17,380 nt of DNA from Chloroflexota bacterium (GTDB lineage: Bacteria; Chloroflexota; Anaerolineae; Anaerolineales; UBA11858). Below are positions 1 through 7,177 of this stretch, one piece after another. Numbering within the stretch: position 1 is the stretch's first letter; each line of letters opens with the position of its first letter. The DNA lies in NCBI GenBank assembly GCA_030666985.1, contig DAOUWT010000021.1, forward strand, positions 1 to 17,380. Reading direction: 5' to 3'. The notes under the pieces were generated by a model. It ran no database searches. It saw only the letters and a program-made list of their open reading frames with translations, and was not told where the DNA came from. The translations under genes and the position numbers were made by a program.

Positions 1-257
1 TAATCGCTTTCAAAAGGTGCAATCAGTTGGGCAACCTTTTCCTCAACCGCTTTATTCAACTGAGCGTTGACAGTCGCGGTGATGACCAAGACGTTGAACT
101 CCTTTATTTTTTGCTGCCTTAGACTTTCGAGGAGGCGTGGGAGCGTGCTTTCCCCGTCCAGCGGGGTGGGATGGTCGAAAATCGCGTCGTTCGCCTGGGG
201 CGGATGTCCGCTCGGCCAGCCCCAGTAGGTAGGTATGATAACGGTTGTATTAGGCAT
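1..257 (-). CDS. Glycosyltransferase, GT2-like (GT-A fold), N-terminal part only
   Basis: Only the first 85 codons are in the window; the gene continues past position 1. The protein begins MPNTTVIIPTYWGWPSGHP. The strand and loop 'VIIPTYW' is the usual first strand of a GT-A fold, where the nucleotide sugar binds. It is followed by a short acidic insertion and then 'STLPRLLESL' and 'FNVLVITAT', which match helix 1 and strand 2 of family 2 enzymes. The ATG (257-255) overlaps the stop of the GH130 gene by 8 bp, and AAAGGA lies 7 nt upstream, so the two genes are very likely translationally coupled. The donor and acceptor cannot be read. GDP-mannose is a guess from the neighbours. The catalytic DxD would lie outside the window, so an inactive relative cannot be excluded. 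Confidence 0.65.
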   Translation of the reverse strand, partial: MPNTTVIIPTYWGWPSGHPPQANDAIFDHPTPLDGESTLPRLLESLRQQKIKEFNVLVITATVNAQLNKAVEEKVAQLIAPFESD

Positions 258-1329
258 TTAATTTTCCTTTCAATGTGCCTGCTAGTTGTGCCAGCTCAGA
301 AATTTTTGCCGTGGCCGCGCAAAGCCTGCTGTCTCCACCGGAGTAGTAGATGATGATTTCGTCATCTGCTTCGCAAACTTTTTTGTTGACCGCCGGCACA
401 GCGCCGCAGCTAAACACAGCGTACACGTTAAGCGGTTCCAACCATGTTGACCTGCGCTCATAATCGCGGTCTGGGCTTAGGATGGGTTGAGCAGTACGGG
501 TGATAGAGTGAGTGATTTTTCCATTCTTATCCTGGGAGAATTGGGCGAAGAAACACCCCAGGCGATAGGTGCGCCCTTCCTGGGGGGTAGGCTCTACCTG
601 GGGGGTGGGTTCCACCCCGTGGTAGAAGAAGAGCAAGCCGTGGGGCGTCTCTATGGGCGGGGTGCAAATCCCCATCCGTTCACGTTCCCAGGGTTGTTTG
701 GGCTGCATCAGCGTCTCGCCCATGGGCCAAGGCCCGAGCGGCGAGGACGAATATGTTATCCCCATGGCTTGTTTCCCAACTCGGTAGATCAAGCCATAGA
801 CATTATCCCGAACGGGAAAGACGCAAGCGTTCCGGCTAAAAATTCCTTGCGCGGGAAGTTGAGGGAACACCAATCCATGGCGTGTCCAGGCCTGGTTCCA
901 AACTTGCCGCGTGGCCGAGGAGTTGACCAACGCTTTGAATTTGGAAACTTTTATTGAGGCCAGCGCGATTTGACAAAGCTCTCCATAGGCGGTGTAGGTA
1001 ATGTATAGCGTATCCCCGATAATTGTTGCCCTGGGGTCTTCGCAGCCGCCTTTTTCCCTGTCCCTGGATTTGCGAGTTTCCTCGGAGGGGAGTTCGTAGC
1101 CCGCGCGTGGTTCAAAGACCGGGTGGGGCAGGCGGTTTTCGAAGTGCGTCCCATCTTGTGTCCACGCCAGACCCAGCCTGGAAACATGATCACTTCCGAG
1201 CGCTCGATAGAGTAAATAAATGCTCCCCTCAATCCTAAACGCAGCGGAGTTATATACCAGTTTAGCTTCCCAGGGATGCGAGGCGATAGGCGTTAGTATG
1301 GGATTGGATTTGAATCTTTTCATGGGCAT
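250..1329 (-). CDS. GH130 family mannoside phosphorylase (or hydrolase)
   Basis: The 359-residue protein has the order of motifs expected of the five-bladed beta-propeller GH130 family. These are 'NPIL' near residue 9, 'VYNSA' near 25, 'IYLLYRA' near 37, 'GCEDPR' at 95-100, 'GICTPPIETPHGLLFFYHGV' at 220-239 and 'YYSGGD' at 328-333. Asp98 in the EDPR motif should be the catalytic acid. Known members release mannose 1-phosphate from beta-mannosides such as Man-beta-1,4-Glc, Man-beta-1,4-GlcNAc or beta-1,2-mannobiose; some subfamilies hydrolyse instead. There is no signal peptide, so it acts in the cytoplasm. ATG at 1329 is preferred over the one at 1323 because GAGG sits 5 nt before it. An in-frame tandem duplication (EPTPQV-EPTPQ, residues 240-250) follows the conserved YHGV motif and is unusual. 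Next to an alpha-mannosidase and an ABC importer, a role in mannoside breakdown is likely. The subfamily and linkage are not determined. Confidence 0.88.
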   Translation of the reverse strand: MPMKRFKSNPILTPIASHPWEAKLVYNSAAFRIEGSIYLLYRALGSDHVSRLGLAWTQDGTHFENRLPHPVFEPRAGYELPSEETRKSRDREKGGCEDPRATIIGDTLYITYTAYGELCQIALASIKVSKFKALVNSSATRQVWNQAWTRHGLVFPQLPAQGIFSRNACVFPVRDNVYGLIYRVGKQAMGITYSSSPLGPWPMGETLMQPKQPWERERMGICTPPIETPHGLLFFYHGVEPTPQVEPTPQEGRTYRLGCFFAQFSQDKNGKITHSITRTAQPILSPDRDYERRSTWLEPLNVYAVFSCGAVPAVNKKVCEADDEIIIYYSGGDSRLCAATAKISELAQLAGTLKGKLNA

Positions 1330-1354
1330 AACTGCCTCAATATTTTCAGATCCT

Positions 1355-1391
1355 AACCCTAGGGGTCTATGTACTTAAGACCCTTAGGGTT
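1355..1391. repeat. Inverted repeat (hairpin) between GT4 and GH130 genes
   Basis: Arms 1355-1368 and 1378-1391 pair over 14 bp with one G-T wobble, around a 9-nt loop. The right arm with its flank (TTAAGACCCTTAGGGTTTT) closely resembles the arm of the hairpin at 7178-7210. On the minus strand no T-run follows, so this is a mobile or structural repeat or RNA-processing site rather than a clear terminator. Confidence 0.6.
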
Positions 1392-1428
1392 TTGTGGGTC
1401 TCTAGGAATTCACGGGGCTGAGAACAAA

Positions 1429-1488
1429 ATGAAACGTGAAGAGTGAAACGTGAGAGAGTAATTCACGCATCACGTTTCGCGTTTCACA
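1429..1488. repeat. GAAACGTGA word-stutter repeat
   Basis: The sequence repeats GAAACGTGA twice and then carries its inverse forms (TCACGCATCACGTTTC, GCGTTTCAC). It can therefore fold back on itself. The words GAAACGTGAA and TCACGCATCAC recur exactly at 15131-15140 and 15149-15159. Nothing in this gap looks like coding sequence. Confidence 0.6.
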
Positions 1489-1524
1489 AACAAACCCCGC
1501 GAAATCCCAAAGAGCCGGTTTTGT

Positions 1525-2889
1525 CTAATCCTTCATCAAAGGCGTGAGATATTTCCGCAGCGCATCCATCGAGTAATTTTCGCGTCCAACCCGGAAGTTG
1601 TGCTCCACCGTTTCTTGGCGCAGTTTGGCGTTGGTGAGCAGCTCCACGGCTTGGTCTGCGGCGGCCTCAAGGGTTTGGGGCGCTATCCGCGCCAACCCCT
1701 GGGGATTACGCTCCTTGACCTCGCCGCCGAGGGAGACCACCCGGAAGCCCTTGTCCTTGATGTCTGCCTTGTAGACCGGGTACTCGAAGAGCATAATGGG
1801 TAAGCGGGCGCGTAATGCTTCCAAGAATTGATTCCCCCACCCCTCCCACAGACTAGGATAGGTCACAAAATCCGCAAAGACATAGCTATCCCATAGAGAG
1901 TAGACTTTCTCCCCATCCAGGATTTGGCGGCCATGTTCTATCAGGTCTCCAACGTGGATCATATCCACGTTTTCTTGTTGAGCTTTATCCATGAGTTTTC
2001 TAATATATCCACCGCTTACATCGTCGCGCGCGTAGCCAGCCAATACCAGCACGACGCGGCTATCGTTGGTGAATGGATGTCCATTGTAGAGGCCTTTGGC
2101 CTGAAGTTGAGCGCGTCGTTTTGGAGAATCGATAGCCTTGGCAAAATCAATAGCTAACTCAATCCCCTTGCGGGCTACGACACGGGTGGCTTGTAAGAGG
2201 ATGACATCGTTTTCTTTTAGCCCGATGCGTTCTCTGAAATCGCTATTATATTCGTCCGCTTCCCAGGGAGGGGCTTCGAAGTCAAAGATATTGGGTACGA
2301 CTGTGGAACTTATGCCTTTGCGTTCGGCCAATTCCTTTTGTCCCAGGCTATTGATGACGGCGTGTTTGATTTTTGAGCTTCTGGGAGGGAGGTATTTGTC
2401 GGCTAGTTCGATGGCTGCTGGACAAGTCAGCGCCACTTCATTCCGTTCCCAATAGAAGTCGTGGTTGTGCGCCAGGGCTGGGAGGTCAAATTCGCGGCGG
2501 ACACGTTCCAGCGCGACAGCTACCGCCGGGTTAGCGGCTACGCACCATACATTTTGAGGAATAATAAAGTCTATCTTTTTCTCACGAATGAACTCGCGGA
2601 AACGCTCTTCAAGAATATTGACCCAACGACAAAGTTCCTCTTTGTAGCCCTCAGCATCAAAATCGCGCAACTCTTTGAACGTGTTGTAGTTTAGACGCTC
2701 GATTTCTGGGAGATGGTGGTACATCTCCTTGACGAGGGTCCCTTCCGCTGAGCCAAGGTCACCCGCGCAAAGATGGACCGTGTGCCCCAAATCTTCGAAT
2801 ATGCGCTGCCATTTCTCGAGTTCCAGTGAGACGCCGTCAGTGCGGCCAACTTGGTAATGGAAAATCCCGATAGTTTTATTTGTAGTCAT
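1525..2889 (-). CDS. Glycosyltransferase, GT4-type (GT-B fold)
   Basis: A 454-residue protein when started at the ATG at 2889, which follows GAGAG. The open frame continues 45 codons upstream, but that part is repeat DNA. The N-terminal half shows 'GIFHYQVGRTDGVSLELEKW' (residues 8-27), the glycine loop and acceptor side of GT-B enzymes, and 'HNHDFYWER' (141-149). The C-terminal half has 'ATRVVARKGIELAI' (234-247), whose Arg and Lys usually bind the donor phosphates. It also has 'SLWEGWGNQFLEAL' (346-359), where Glu349 and Glu357 make the E-x7-E motif of retaining GT4 enzymes. It most likely transfers a sugar, plausibly mannose from GDP-mannose, onto a small acceptor in the cytoplasm. Possibilities include mannosyl- or glucosyl-glycerate type solutes, but nothing in the sequence fixes donor or acceptor. 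Its place between degradative genes suggests the operon either remodels the imported sugar or responds to a product made by this enzyme. Confidence 0.85.
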   Translation of the reverse strand: MTTNKTIGIFHYQVGRTDGVSLELEKWQRIFEDLGHTVHLCAGDLGSAEGTLVKEMYHHLPEIERLNYNTFKELRDFDAEGYKEELCRWVNILEERFREFIREKKIDFIIPQNVWCVAANPAVAVALERVRREFDLPALAHNHDFYWERNEVALTCPAAIELADKYLPPRSSKIKHAVINSLGQKELAERKGISSTVVPNIFDFEAPPWEADEYNSDFRERIGLKENDVILLQATRVVARKGIELAIDFAKAIDSPKRRAQLQAKGLYNGHPFTNDSRVVLVLAGYARDDVSGGYIRKLMDKAQQENVDMIHVGDLIEHGRQILDGEKVYSLWDSYVFADFVTYPSLWEGWGNQFLEALRARLPIMLFEYPVYKADIKDKGFRVVSLGGEVKERNPQGLARIAPQTLEAAADQAVELLTNAKLRQETVEHNFRVGRENYSMDALRKYLTPLMKD

Positions 2890-2921
2890 ATTTACTCTCG
2901 ATATGCAGTCACCGTTAGCCA

Positions 2922-3044
2922 CCGAATGAATTCGGCGTCTAGGAGACAAAACGCGCTCAAGCGCGTTAGAAACGCAGATGGTAACCCATTTCAATGGGTT
3001 TTGTGCAGTAGCCCATGAATTCATTCATGGGGATTCATGGGGAT
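2922..3044. repeat. REP-like cluster of four tandem hairpins
   Basis: Four perfect hairpins with 4-nt loops stand in a row: 2922-2935 (5 bp, loop TGAA), 2950-2967 (7 bp, loop TCAA), 2983-3000 (7 bp, loop TTCA) and 3012-3031 (8 bp, loop TTCA). GTAG (3008-3011) directly abuts the foot of the last hairpin, as in REP sequences mobilised by REP-associated tyrosine transposases. The 10-bp word TCATGGGGAT is then duplicated at 3025-3034 and 3035-3044. The last hairpin covers the stop codon of the 2H phosphoesterase gene. No transposase lies in this window. Confidence 0.65.
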
Positions 3045-3768
3045 GAACTTGACCGCTCTCCAAGTCTATCGTCAACAATGGTATGAAGGTATTCATGTCT
3101 ACAAAATAAGTGAGGTCAAATCGAGAAAAAGAAAATTCGCCAAAGCACATATCCTTGTCTGGAAGGAATAATTTTTGGATTGTTCTAATTTTTCCCCCGG
3201 GGGATTTGACACAATAAGCCAGACTGATGTGTCCTGCGAAATTTCTTACATCTACTTGAGCGGCTTGCTTGATTTTTTGCTCCAAACCGAGGACTTTTTT
3301 AAGTTCAACTTCGCTCTTGAAGTCAACCAATGCCGTAATCGTAGTGGATAGGCCGACCCCTTGGACATGCGCTGTTATATCCTCTGGCTTTCTGGGTTGC
3401 GTAAAAGCGTTTTGAACCCGTTGAGTGCAATCACGAATCTGTTGAAGTTGACTAGGTGAGGAGCTAGCGGTAATGTCACAGATAGTCATGTGAAATGACT
3501 CGGGTTCAAGAAAAGAGAAAACATCTCCAGCTCCTATTTCTTCAAGCTCCTTTTGAATTAGGCTCTGAAAATCGCATAATTCTTCAAAAAGCTGGCTCCC
3601 CTGCTCGACCCAGGCAATGCAGGTTAGGCCGTAAAACGGCTTTATCTTTCCATTCGGATCGAATTTTAGGCTGGCAGGATTTACCATTTCAGCCTGCGCG
3701 GTCACATCATTGGGATGGATATTCCGTTCACGTAACCTTTTTTGGTATTCAACTAAAATATTAGACAT
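3025..3768 (-). CDS. 2H phosphoesterase superfamily protein (DUF1868/LigT-like)
   Basis: A 247-residue soluble protein. The two signature motifs of 2H phosphoesterases are present: 'SFHMTICD' (His93-Met-Thr95) and 'GHISLAYC' (His180-Ile-Ser182), spaced as in two half-repeats of the fold. The family includes 2'-5' RNA ligase-like enzymes and cyclic nucleotide or ADP-ribose cyclic phosphodiesterases, which open 2',3'-type cyclic phosphodiesters. The N-terminal 'NPASLKFDPNGKIKPFYGLTCIAWV' resembles the DUF1868 subgroup. Its start overlaps the end of the GH38 gene by 16 bp, so it is cotranscribed with it. No strong ribosome site is seen. Its last codons and stop lie in repeat DNA, so the native C-terminus may have been altered. 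Its substrate is unknown; a sugar cyclic phosphate or glycerophospho-sugar is speculation from context. Confidence 0.75.
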   Translation of the reverse strand: MSNILVEYQKRLRERNIHPNDVTAQAEMVNPASLKFDPNGKIKPFYGLTCIAWVEQGSQLFEELCDFQSLIQKELEEIGAGDVFSFLEPESFHMTICDITASSSPSQLQQIRDCTQRVQNAFTQPRKPEDITAHVQGVGLSTTITALVDFKSEVELKKVLGLEQKIKQAAQVDVRNFAGHISLAYCVKSPGGKIRTIQKLFLPDKDMCFGEFSFSRFDLTYFVDMNTFIPLLTIDLESGQVHPHESP

Positions 3769-6700
3769 GATGGTTTGAACCTATCCTTTGACGCTAACCG
3801 ACGCAGGCCTGTGCTGAGCGAAGGCGAAGTATCGGTTTCGCAGGTCAGGGTCGATTTTGCCAACGGCACGCAAAGCGAATCGATTTGCTTTTCGGGCCTC
3901 AACCGGAACGTCAAAATCTGATACGGTTTGATCGTGTAGTGAAGCTGCGTGTCTTCCACTGGAATTTCTTCCTGGTTTTCTTCAAGAATATTAGTGCGCC
4001 AGGCCGCGTTAATGGGGAAGCAGGTGGTCAGGGTGAAGGGGCCGCGTTTGCGCTGGCTCTCGTACAACCGCACAATGATACCATGACCATCTTCGGCTTG
4101 CTTGATGGTTTCGATAACGATGTTGGGATGATTTGTAGTGACTAGTGATGAGTGACTGGGAACTAGGCTTTTTGTTTCCTTGTCCCTAGTACCTAGTCCC
4201 TTGTACCTTGTACCCTCTTGTTTTGCCCAAACAATCACCGGATCATTCAACGCATACGCCTCGCGCACCGTATCCACGCCCCATCCCCCGGCGTGGGGCA
4301 GTAGACTGTACGCGAAGTGATGCTCGCCGAGGTCGGCCTCGGGGTCGGGGGCGGTGGTGCCGCGCAGCAGGGTCAGGCGCATGATGTTGTTCTGAATATC
4401 GTGGCCGTATTTGCAGTCGTTGAGCAAGCTGACCCCGTAATTTCCCTCACTCAGGTCAACCCATTTTTGGGCGCAAGTCTCGAAGCGGGCCCAATCCCAG
4501 CTTGTGTTGCGATGGGTGGGGCGCTCCACGTTCCCCCACTGGATTTCGTATGTCGCCGTTGGGGCAAGCACATCCACGGGGAAAGCGACTTTGAGCAGAA
4601 TTTGGCGTTCCTGCCAGTCGATGTGGGTGTCAAAGTCCAGCCGCGGGCTGTTGTGGATCAGCGAGATGCGCTGCGTGTAGCTGCTATTCAGGATGCGGCG
4701 TTGGACTTCTAGCGTGGCCCGCAGCGGCCCGGCCTCGACCACTTTCACCGAGGTTGCCGCTTCGGCCAGCCACATCTTGTCATCGTAGAAAATGTCGATA
4801 TCCCAGGCATCCCAACTTAGGGGGATGTCTTCAAAAGCCTGGAACTGGTTGGCGATTGCGCCGGGGGGCAGGACTTCGCGGGCGGCGAGTTTATCGTAAA
4901 TGCGGGTGATGTCGCCAGTCTTGTCGAACTCAACGCGGAGATAATCGTTTTCAAGCAATGCGGGGCTACACGTTAGCATGTTGGAACATGGAACGTTTAA
5001 CGTTTCAACGTGTAACGCGCTAACGCTGTAGGGTGGCAACGCGCCCACATCAGCAAGCTCCTCTCCCACAGAAATTGGCTCACCTCGCGCAAAGGAGGTG
5101 GGGTTCACTACTAGATGATCCCCGCCCAATTTTGCGGCAATCACGCCCAAAGCCTGATCCCGAATCTCGGTCATACTCTGGCAGACTTGCGCGTATTGTT
5201 CCAACGATTCTTCATAAACTGGCCCAATGCTGCTGCCGGGGATGATGTCGTGGAATTGATTCAAACAAACTAATTCCCATGCCTGTCGAAACTGGGAATG
5301 AGGATAAGAATACCCAATATCTAATATCGAAGCATACACTGCCAGGAATTCAGCATCGTGCAGCAGGAACTCGGATTTGCGGTTAGCGCGTTTGACGCGG
5401 GCCTGGGTGGTGTAGGTGCCGCGATGATATTCGAGATAGAGTTCACCGTTCCAGGTGGGTAAGTTCTCACTGACAGCCTCTAGCTCTCGGAAAAAGTCGA
5501 TCACCTTGCCGGTGTGGATTTGCGGCGTGGCGGGGAAGTGCCTCATCTCGCGGATGTTTTCGAGCATCTCGCGGGTTGGGCCGCCGCCTCCGTCGCCCCA
5601 GCCGTAGGACATCAGCAGTGGGGGGATCTCACCAGGGGGGGCGTAATCCTTTTGTTGGAAGTTGAGCCAAGTCCCCAGCGTTTGGCTGGGGGTGGCGTTG
5701 GAGTTGTAAGTGGAAGCGTGGGGGCTGTCTGGGTTTTTAGTGGTGCTAAAGTGGGTCAGCACGCGGGTTCCGTCAATGCCTTGCCACCAAAACGAGTCGT
5801 AGGGGATGCGGTTGTACTGGCTCCAGCCCATTTTGATGGTGAAAAAATATTCCAGCCCGGCTTCTTTGATCAACTGGGGCAGATTCCAGGCGTAGCCGAA
5901 AACATCGGGCAGCCATAAGACGGGGGAATCAACATCTTCGCCGAAATGTTGGCGAAAGAAATTGCGCCCCAGCAGGAATTGCCGCGCCAGGGATTCGGGG
6001 CCGGAGAGATTGCAATCGGCTTCGACCCACATCCCGCCGAGTGGTTCCCAGCGCCCTTCAGCGATGCGCTCTTTGATGGCAGCAAAAAGTTTGGGATAAT
6101 CGCCCCGGATATACTCGTAGAGTTGCGGCTGGCTCTGTGCGAAGCGAAATTCGGGAAAATCCTCCATCAACCGCAGGACGTTGTGGAAGGTGCGGGCGGC
6201 TTTCTGGCGGGTTTGCCCCAGGATCCACAGCCAGGCGATGTCGATATGGGCGTGGCCGACGGCGGTGATGTCCACTTCCAGGGGAGGGCCAGATTTGGCG
6301 ACCCCGGCCCGCAGGGTGGCGAGGGCGGCGGGGATGCTGGCGTAAAAGGCCTCCCCAGGTATCCGTTCACGCCCCCTTGCCCCCCCAACTTTGGGGGGAA
6401 GGCTGATTCCCCCGAGATTAGGGGCTGGGGCATCCATGGCCGGATACAAGCTGACTCCCCCAGGATTGGGGGCCGGGGGGCGGAGGGAGGGAACGTTCAC
6501 CTCCCCGATAGGTTGGCGGATGTCGAGGACTTTGAAGGCTTCATCGAGCGCGGTGAGCAGATGGTGTTTGGCGGGGTCGCGCTCTTCCAGATGCTTGGAG
6601 ACACCCAGGGCAACGCGTGCCAGTGTGACAAAGTCGCGCGTGGGTTGGTGGATCTGCACGACTTCGCAGGGGCGCATGAGCAGTTTTGTATCCGGGTCGA

Positions 6701-7157
6701 TTCCCAGGTTGACGCCGCCCGTCCAGCCGTGCAGGGCCAGGGAATGCTCCTCGCCGTCGCAATACTTTTCGGGCAGGATGATTTCCTGGTGGTGTCGGTC
6801 GCAAGCGGCGAGGGGTTCCCCGTCGATGTAGACCAAAGCCTCGGGGTGGGAGAAGTCGCCGGCGATCCCAATGGGCAAGAATAAAGCTATGGGGCCAGCA
6901 CCCCTCCACAAATCCGGGATTGTGAATCTCGTCCGCAGGATGAAGTTGGTGCGCGGGCCGCTCCAATAGGTTCCCGCAGGAATCTCGTCCCAGGCGGAGT
7001 CATCAACATCCAGGGTGGCCGGAGGGGGCGTCGTGGGGCTATCAAGTTTTAGGAACCGGAAGGGGGGGATGGGCTGGCGCTGGCGGTATACCAATGACTC
7101 AATCAAGCGCAGGCGTTGAGCGATTTTGCGTGATGTCCAGCGGATTTTGTGGCGCAT
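3753..7157 (-). CDS. GH38 alpha-mannosidase
   Basis: The 1134-residue enzyme has the layout of cytoplasmic GH38 alpha-mannosidases. An N-terminal helix and beta-sandwich ('KIAQRLRLIESLVYR', 'GWTGGVNLGID', residues 1-215) precede the catalytic barrel ('GHAHIDIAWLW' 301-311), a helical bundle, and C-terminal beta-sandwiches starting near 'LENDYLRVEFD'. Metal ligands are predicted as His304, Asp306, Asp418 (also the nucleophile, in 'WLPDVFGY') and His636 ('NQFHD'). It removes terminal alpha-mannose from oligosaccharides or mannosylated small molecules. There is no signal peptide, so the substrate must be imported, which fits the ABC genes upstream. The N-terminus matches the family, supporting ATG 7157 despite a poor ribosome site. 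The protein is longer than usual for this group. The excess lies in repeat-derived loops (about 222-270, 713-733, 981-1008) and a roughly 40-residue tail after 'YQILTFRLRP'. Confidence 0.93.
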   Translation of the reverse strand: MRHKIRWTSRKIAQRLRLIESLVYRQRQPIPPFRFLKLDSPTTPPPATLDVDDSAWDEIPAGTYWSGPRTNFILRTRFTIPDLWRGAGPIALFLPIGIAGDFSHPEALVYIDGEPLAACDRHHQEIILPEKYCDGEEHSLALHGWTGGVNLGIDPDTKLLMRPCEVVQIHQPTRDFVTLARVALGVSKHLEERDPAKHHLLTALDEAFKVLDIRQPIGEVNVPSLRPPAPNPGGVSLYPAMDAPAPNLGGISLPPKVGGARGRERIPGEAFYASIPAALATLRAGVAKSGPPLEVDITAVGHAHIDIAWLWILGQTRQKAARTFHNVLRLMEDFPEFRFAQSQPQLYEYIRGDYPKLFAAIKERIAEGRWEPLGGMWVEADCNLSGPESLARQFLLGRNFFRQHFGEDVDSPVLWLPDVFGYAWNLPQLIKEAGLEYFFTIKMGWSQYNRIPYDSFWWQGIDGTRVLTHFSTTKNPDSPHASTYNSNATPSQTLGTWLNFQQKDYAPPGEIPPLLMSYGWGDGGGGPTREMLENIREMRHFPATPQIHTGKVIDFFRELEAVSENLPTWNGELYLEYHRGTYTTQARVKRANRKSEFLLHDAEFLAVYASILDIGYSYPHSQFRQAWELVCLNQFHDIIPGSSIGPVYEESLEQYAQVCQSMTEIRDQALGVIAAKLGGDHLVVNPTSFARGEPISVGEELADVGALPPYSVSALHVETLNVPCSNMLTCSPALLENDYLRVEFDKTGDITRIYDKLAAREVLPPGAIANQFQAFEDIPLSWDAWDIDIFYDDKMWLAEAATSVKVVEAGPLRATLEVQRRILNSSYTQRISLIHNSPRLDFDTHIDWQERQILLKVAFPVDVLAPTATYEIQWGNVERPTHRNTSWDWARFETCAQKWVDLSEGNYGVSLLNDCKYGHDIQNNIMRLTLLRGTTAPDPEADLGEHHFAYSLLPHAGGWGVDTVREAYALNDPVIVWAKQEGTRYKGLGTRDKETKSLVPSHSSLVTTNHPNIVIETIKQAEDGHGIIVRLYESQRKRGPFTLTTCFPINAAWRTNILEENQEEIPVEDTQLHYTIKPYQILTFRLRPEKQIDSLCVPLAKSTLTCETDTSPSLSTGLRRLASKDRFKPSCLIF
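3808..3835. repeat. Repeat word forming the GH38 C-terminal tail
   Basis: CCTGTGCTGAGCGAAGGCGA and the following AGTATCGG have the look of a widespread intergenic repeat type built on GCTGAGCGAAG. Here it is read in frame as about residues 1108-1117 of GH38, after the family's usual end at 'YQILTFRLRP'. The resemblance is from memory and was not searched. Confidence 0.45.
4135..4217. repeat. CTAGT/GTACC word-stutter repeat inside GH38
   Basis: Variants of GACTAGTGA, CCTAGTCCCT and TTGTACC follow each other. The 10-mer CCTAGTCCCT recurs in the intergenic stutter at 15923-15990. In GH38 it encodes residues about 981-1008 (rich in Thr, Lys, Gly and Ser), in a loop before the conserved 'IVIETIKQAEDG'. 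Confidence 0.55.
4976..5030. repeat. AACGTTT/AACGTG word-stutter repeat inside GH38
   Basis: AACATGGAACGTTTAACG, TTTCAACGTG and TAACGCGCTAACG are variants of one word. They encode GH38 residues about 711-729, part of a loop before the conserved 'LENDYLRVEFD' strand. The composition resembles the GAAACGTGA stutters at 1429 and 15131, without a long exact match. Confidence 0.45.
5314..5328. repeat. 15-bp word shared with the AKR downstream region
   Basis: CCAATATCTAATATC here, inside GH38, is identical to the reverse complement of 13415-13429, just after the aldo/keto reductase gene. In GH38 it encodes 'DIGY' and adjacent residues upstream of 'NQFHD'. Confidence 0.5.
6371..6493. repeat. GC-rich palindromic insert coding a Pro/Gly linker in GH38
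   Basis: Three related palindromes of the type CCCCCAAnnTTGGGGG occur in tandem (about 6381-6398, 6409-6424 and 6456-6472). In GH38 they encode two copies of PAPN(P/L)GG(V/I)SL and a 'PPKVGG' remnant, between the N-terminal sandwich and the catalytic barrel. The block is bracketed by the 7-bp direct repeat CGTTCAC (6364-6370 and 6494-6500), which could be a target-site duplication. Confidence 0.6.
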
Positions 7158-7177
7158 GGCTTATGTTCGATTGTTTA

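Noticed and set aside
2890..3024. 45-codon N-terminal extension of the GT4 protein
   Set aside because: The stretch is the four-hairpin repeat; the GT-B fold begins at MTTNK, which has its own ribosome site.
5946..6884. 312-codon plus-strand open frame opposite GH38
   Set aside because: It lies wholly antisense to a well-supported enzyme gene, is rich in Gly and Asp as GC-rich shadows are, and shows no domain I recognise.
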